Source: Planctomycetaceae bacterium
GTDB lineage: Bacteria > Planctomycetota > Planctomycetia > Pirellulales > Thermoguttaceae
Direction: 5' to 3'
Length of the DNA: 6,405 bases
Assembly (NCBI GenBank): GCA_003509805.1
Contig: DOMV01000302.1
Location: forward strand, 6,478 to 12,882
Position numbers and translations under genes: made by a program. The notes beneath the pieces were generated by a model. That model saw only the letters and a program-made list of their open reading frames with translations. It was not told where the DNA came from and did no database searches. This document shows, one piece after another, positions 4,528-6,405 of the stretch (position 1 is its first letter; each line of letters begins with the position of its first letter).

Positions 4528-6027
4528 ATGAATACTTCCCGCAAACATGTTTTCCTGGGCTTTGCCGTCTTGACGACCGTTTTGACGGTTATGGCCGCTT
4601 CGGTTTTTGCGCAGCCCCCGAACCGTTCGGAAGAAAGACGGGGAGAACGCCGGCGCGACCGTGATTTCAACGGTCCGCCGCCGATGATGAGGGGAGAAGG
4701 CGGGCCGGGAGGGCCCCGGATCGGTTTTCCCGCCGGACCGCCGGGCGGAGGGCAGGATCGTAATGCGCGAATGATTCAAATGCTCAAATCGATGGATGCC
4801 GACAACGATGGGAAACTCACATCGCGGGAAATTCCGGAATACCGGCGCGAGTTCGTTGCGCAAATCGTCCGTCGCATGGGAGGCGATCCGGACAAAACGA
4901 TCAACCTGGCGACACTGGAACGCCAAGCCAAATCGGGCGGAAAAACGGAAGGCGGCAATGCCGACAGGTCGAACAGGCCGCGATCGAACGGGGAGCAGGC
5001 CGGTCCTTCCGTCGATCCGCTGGTTCCCGAATTCGGCGAACAGGAAGAGACGGAGACGGCCGTACTCGCTTTCGGAGAACGTCCCAAGGAAGAAAAAGCC
5101 GCCGTGGCCCCCAACGCCGTTTCGGAACAAGTGGCCCGATCGACGGACCCGATTCAACAGGCGGCGCGGGATTTGATGAACAAGTTCGACAACAACAAGA
5201 ACGGCTATCTCGACAAGGACAAAAACGAATGGCCGAAAACGCTCCCGTTCGATGCCGAGGCGACGGATAAGAATCGCGACGGCCGGATATCGATGACCGA
5301 GATGATCGCCGCCCTCGGTGGCAAGACGAGTGCTTCCTCCGGGTATATCGGGATCGATTTCAAGCCTTCGCAGCCGTATGACCGGTTGCCGCCGGGCGTT
5401 CCCCCGTGGTTTGTGGAGGCGGATGTGGATCGCGATTCGCAATTGACGATGCGGGAATATCCAAACGTGCCGCAATGGAAAGGGAAGGCGTGGAGCAAGG
5501 AAATGGCCGACGAATTCGCTTTTCTCGATCTCAACGGCGACGGAATCGCCACGCTTGACGAATGTTTCGCCGTCCTGAAAAAATTCGACGAGGAGAAAGC
5601 CCGGAAGGCGGATGCCGAAAAACGGGAAAAAGAACGGCTCGCCGGGGGCAAACCGGAGACCGTCGAAAGAAGACCGGTCGGTCCGAAGGCCGGCGACGAG
5701 CCCGGTATGCCGTCCCCGGACGCACGATCCACTCCGGGAGATCAAGCTCCTCCGCGGGAAACCGGGTCGCCTTCTTCACGGGAAGACGCGATTCAAAAAC
5801 CGGCCGATCGCCCTGAACCGGGTGGGAAACCCATGCAAAATGCGACGTTTTCCCCGGGAACACGCGGTACGGCGAACGGCGCCGTGACTGGTGCTGCGAA
5901 CAGTGCCGCAAATAATGCCGTACAGAACGCCGGCGGAAACCGGAATTATGATAGAGGGCGAGGCGCTTACAGGAGGCAAACGTATCGCCAAAACCCGCGA
6001 TCCGGCGTGGAAAACAAAAAAAAGTGA
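4528..6027 (+). CDS. Exported multi-EF-hand protein with Pro/Gly- and Lys/Arg-rich regions
   Basis: The protein has 499 residues. The ATG at 4528 is chosen because it starts a clean signal peptide (MNTSRKH, hydrophobic 8-25, cleavage after VFA at 28), with AAGGTG 5 nt upstream; an in-frame TTG at 4489 adds only 13 unlikely residues. Calcium-binding loops lie at 90-101 (DADNDGKLTSRE), 247-258 (DKNRDGRISMTE) and 334-345 (DLNGDGIATLDE), all canonical. A loop at 299-310 (DVDRDSQLTMRE) has Ser for the central Gly. Another at 221-232 (DNNKNGYLDKDK) lacks the final acid, and 120-131 (DPDKTINLATLE) is a degenerate candidate. Between lie a Pro/Gly/Arg-rich stretch (32-78), a variable linker (about 135-215), a charged probable helix (about 350-375), and a Pro-rich then Asn/Ala-rich tail ending in basic residues. 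It is probably periplasmic or secreted and binds Ca2+. No catalytic domain was recognised and the function is unknown. Confidence 0.88.
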   Translation: MNTSRKHVFLGFAVLTTVLTVMAASVFAQPPNRSEERRGERRRDRDFNGPPPMMRGEGGPGGPRIGFPAGPPGGGQDRNARMIQMLKSMDADNDGKLTSREIPEYRREFVAQIVRRMGGDPDKTINLATLERQAKSGGKTEGGNADRSNRPRSNGEQAGPSVDPLVPEFGEQEETETAVLAFGERPKEEKAAVAPNAVSEQVARSTDPIQQAARDLMNKFDNNKNGYLDKDKNEWPKTLPFDAEATDKNRDGRISMTEMIAALGGKTSASSGYIGIDFKPSQPYDRLPPGVPPWFVEADVDRDSQLTMREYPNVPQWKGKAWSKEMADEFAFLDLNGDGIATLDECFAVLKKFDEEKARKADAEKREKERLAGGKPETVERRPVGPKAGDEPGMPSPDARSTPGDQAPPRETGSPSSREDAIQKPADRPEPGGKPMQNATFSPGTRGTANGAVTGAANSAANNAVQNAGGNRNYDRGRGAYRRQTYRQNPRSGVENKKK

Positions 6028-6055
6028 AAAAGTGACGCGTCTTACGCCAACGCTC

Positions 6056-6085
6056 TTGACACGAACCGGCGTCGGGGACTAAACT
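6056..6085 (+). promoter_or_regulatory. Sigma70-type promoter
   Basis: TTGACA (6056-6061, perfect -35) is followed by an 18-bp spacer and TAAACT (6080-6085), a fair -10 match to TATAAT. Transcription would start near 6092. It begins 28 bp after the EF-hand stop, so it drives something other than that gene: either a small RNA ending at the terminator at 6361-6397 or the leader of a gene to the right of the window. Confidence 0.6.
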
Positions 6086-6267
6086 GTCCGTGTCCGGTGC
6101 CCCCCTCAGGATGCCGCCCGGCTTCGATGCGGTGCCTGTCGGTGCGGTGCCGTTGGTCGTCAGTGAAAGTCAATTATTGATTTTGTATTGTTTTTTTTGG
6201 CGATTTCCGTCGATTTTTTCCCGCGAATCGTCGATTCCTATTCCCATTATGACAAATCAAAACACGG

Positions 6268-6306
6268 ACAACCGGAATTGGCGAAGCCGGCGTAACAACC
6301 GGTTGT
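6268..6306 (+). repeat. Inverted repeat with internal hairpin
   Basis: ACAACCGG (6268-6275) pairs perfectly with CCGGTTGT (6299-6306). The 23-nt interior holds GGC-GAA-GCC. The right arm is itself part of a perfect 12-bp palindrome, ACAACCGGTTGT (6295-6306), so two alternative pairings compete. The following bases (GCTCCTTGTTTGT) are only moderately T-rich. It lies inside the candidate transcript between 6092 and 6397. Confidence 0.5.
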
Positions 6307-6360
6307 GCTCCTTGTTTGTACCGCGTTGACATTTTTTTGTCGCCCCCCTGCGCATCGAGT

Positions 6361-6397
6361 AAGGCCGGATACCGTCGAATGGTTCCCGGCCTTTTTT
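6361..6397 (+). terminator. Strong intrinsic terminator at the right edge
   Basis: AAGGCCGG (6361-6368) pairs perfectly with CCGGCCTT (6386-6393). The 17-nt interior allows an extra ACC/GGT pairing, and the stem runs directly into TTTTTT then GTTTTCTT. There is no matching A-run on the left side, so it acts on the plus strand. It ends the transcript starting near 6092 and could also end read-through from the EF-hand gene, which has no terminator of its own that I can see. Confidence 0.85.
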
Positions 6398-6405
6398 GTT
6401 TTCTT

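Larger units (their letters stand above)
6092..6397 (+). ncRNA. Candidate non-coding transcript or terminated leader
   Basis: This stretch of about 306 nt is bounded by a good promoter (6056-6085) and a strong intrinsic terminator (6361-6397). It has no convincing coding frame. It contains a short GGTGC-rich repeat (TGCGGTGCC at 6128-6136 and 6143-6151), odd palindromes TCAATTATTGA (near 6170) and GAATCGTCGATTC (6225-6237), T-rich tracts, and an 8-bp inverted repeat at 6268-6306. It matches no RNA family I recognise (not tmRNA, RNase P, SRP, or common riboswitches). It could equally be a 5' leader regulated by termination ahead of the next gene. Confidence 0.33.

Noticed and set aside
4378..5745. 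455-codon minus-strand frame opposite the EF-hand gene
   Set aside because: The opposite strand shows a signal peptide and several EF loops; this frame has no domain and an Arg/Phe-rich shadow composition.
6249..6329. 26-codon ORF starting MTNQNTDNRNW, and its GTG-started extension from 6090
   Set aside because: No ribosome-binding site or recognisable motif; it overlaps inverted-repeat structure and may occur by chance.
6326..6354. Second TTGACA near the right edge as a promoter
   Set aside because: No -10-like hexamer occurs at 16-19 bp spacing, and the intrinsic terminator would follow at once.

Overview
The window carries four protein genes and an unusual amount of structured intergenic DNA. 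A planctomycete (Planctomycetota, possibly Pirellulales or a gut-type relative) is the most likely source. This rests on inference from three things: a secreted multi-EF-hand protein with Pro/Gly-rich linkers, start codons mostly without a convincing Shine-Dalgarno, and long non-coding gaps. No marker gene proves the assignment.

Layout, left to right. Three genes lie on the minus strand: ribosomal protein S20 (rpsT, 55-327) with its intrinsic terminator at the left edge, a 453-residue TPR/coiled-coil protein (656-2017), and purH (2123-3697), the bifunctional enzyme for the last two steps of IMP synthesis. An 830-bp divergent intergenic region follows (3698-4527). Then comes a plus-strand gene for an exported EF-hand protein (4528-6027). 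The last 378 bp hold a good sigma70-type promoter, several inverted repeats and a strong intrinsic terminator, together outlining a possible non-coding transcript or a terminated leader.

The main discovery is a dispersed intergenic element. Its core, ATACTGGAAACGCGRTGAAA (complement TTTCAYCGCGTTTCCAGTAT), occurs three times: upstream of rpsT, of purH and of the EF-hand gene. A more degenerate relative sits upstream of the TPR gene. Each copy has the same orientation relative to the gene it precedes. The homology continues beyond the core: two copies share a hairpin-forming block, three share a TCCCGCGAACAA-like block, and a distal end is 23 bp identical between 3919-3941 and 6-28. At 6-28 that end forms part of the rpsT terminator and probably starts another copy running off the window. 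The copies could be a repeated promoter/leader module, a miniature mobile repeat, or a family of structured RNAs; the window cannot decide.

The genes have no obvious common pathway. S20 serves translation, PurH serves purine nucleotide supply, and the TPR and EF-hand proteins have unknown roles. What links them is the shared upstream element.
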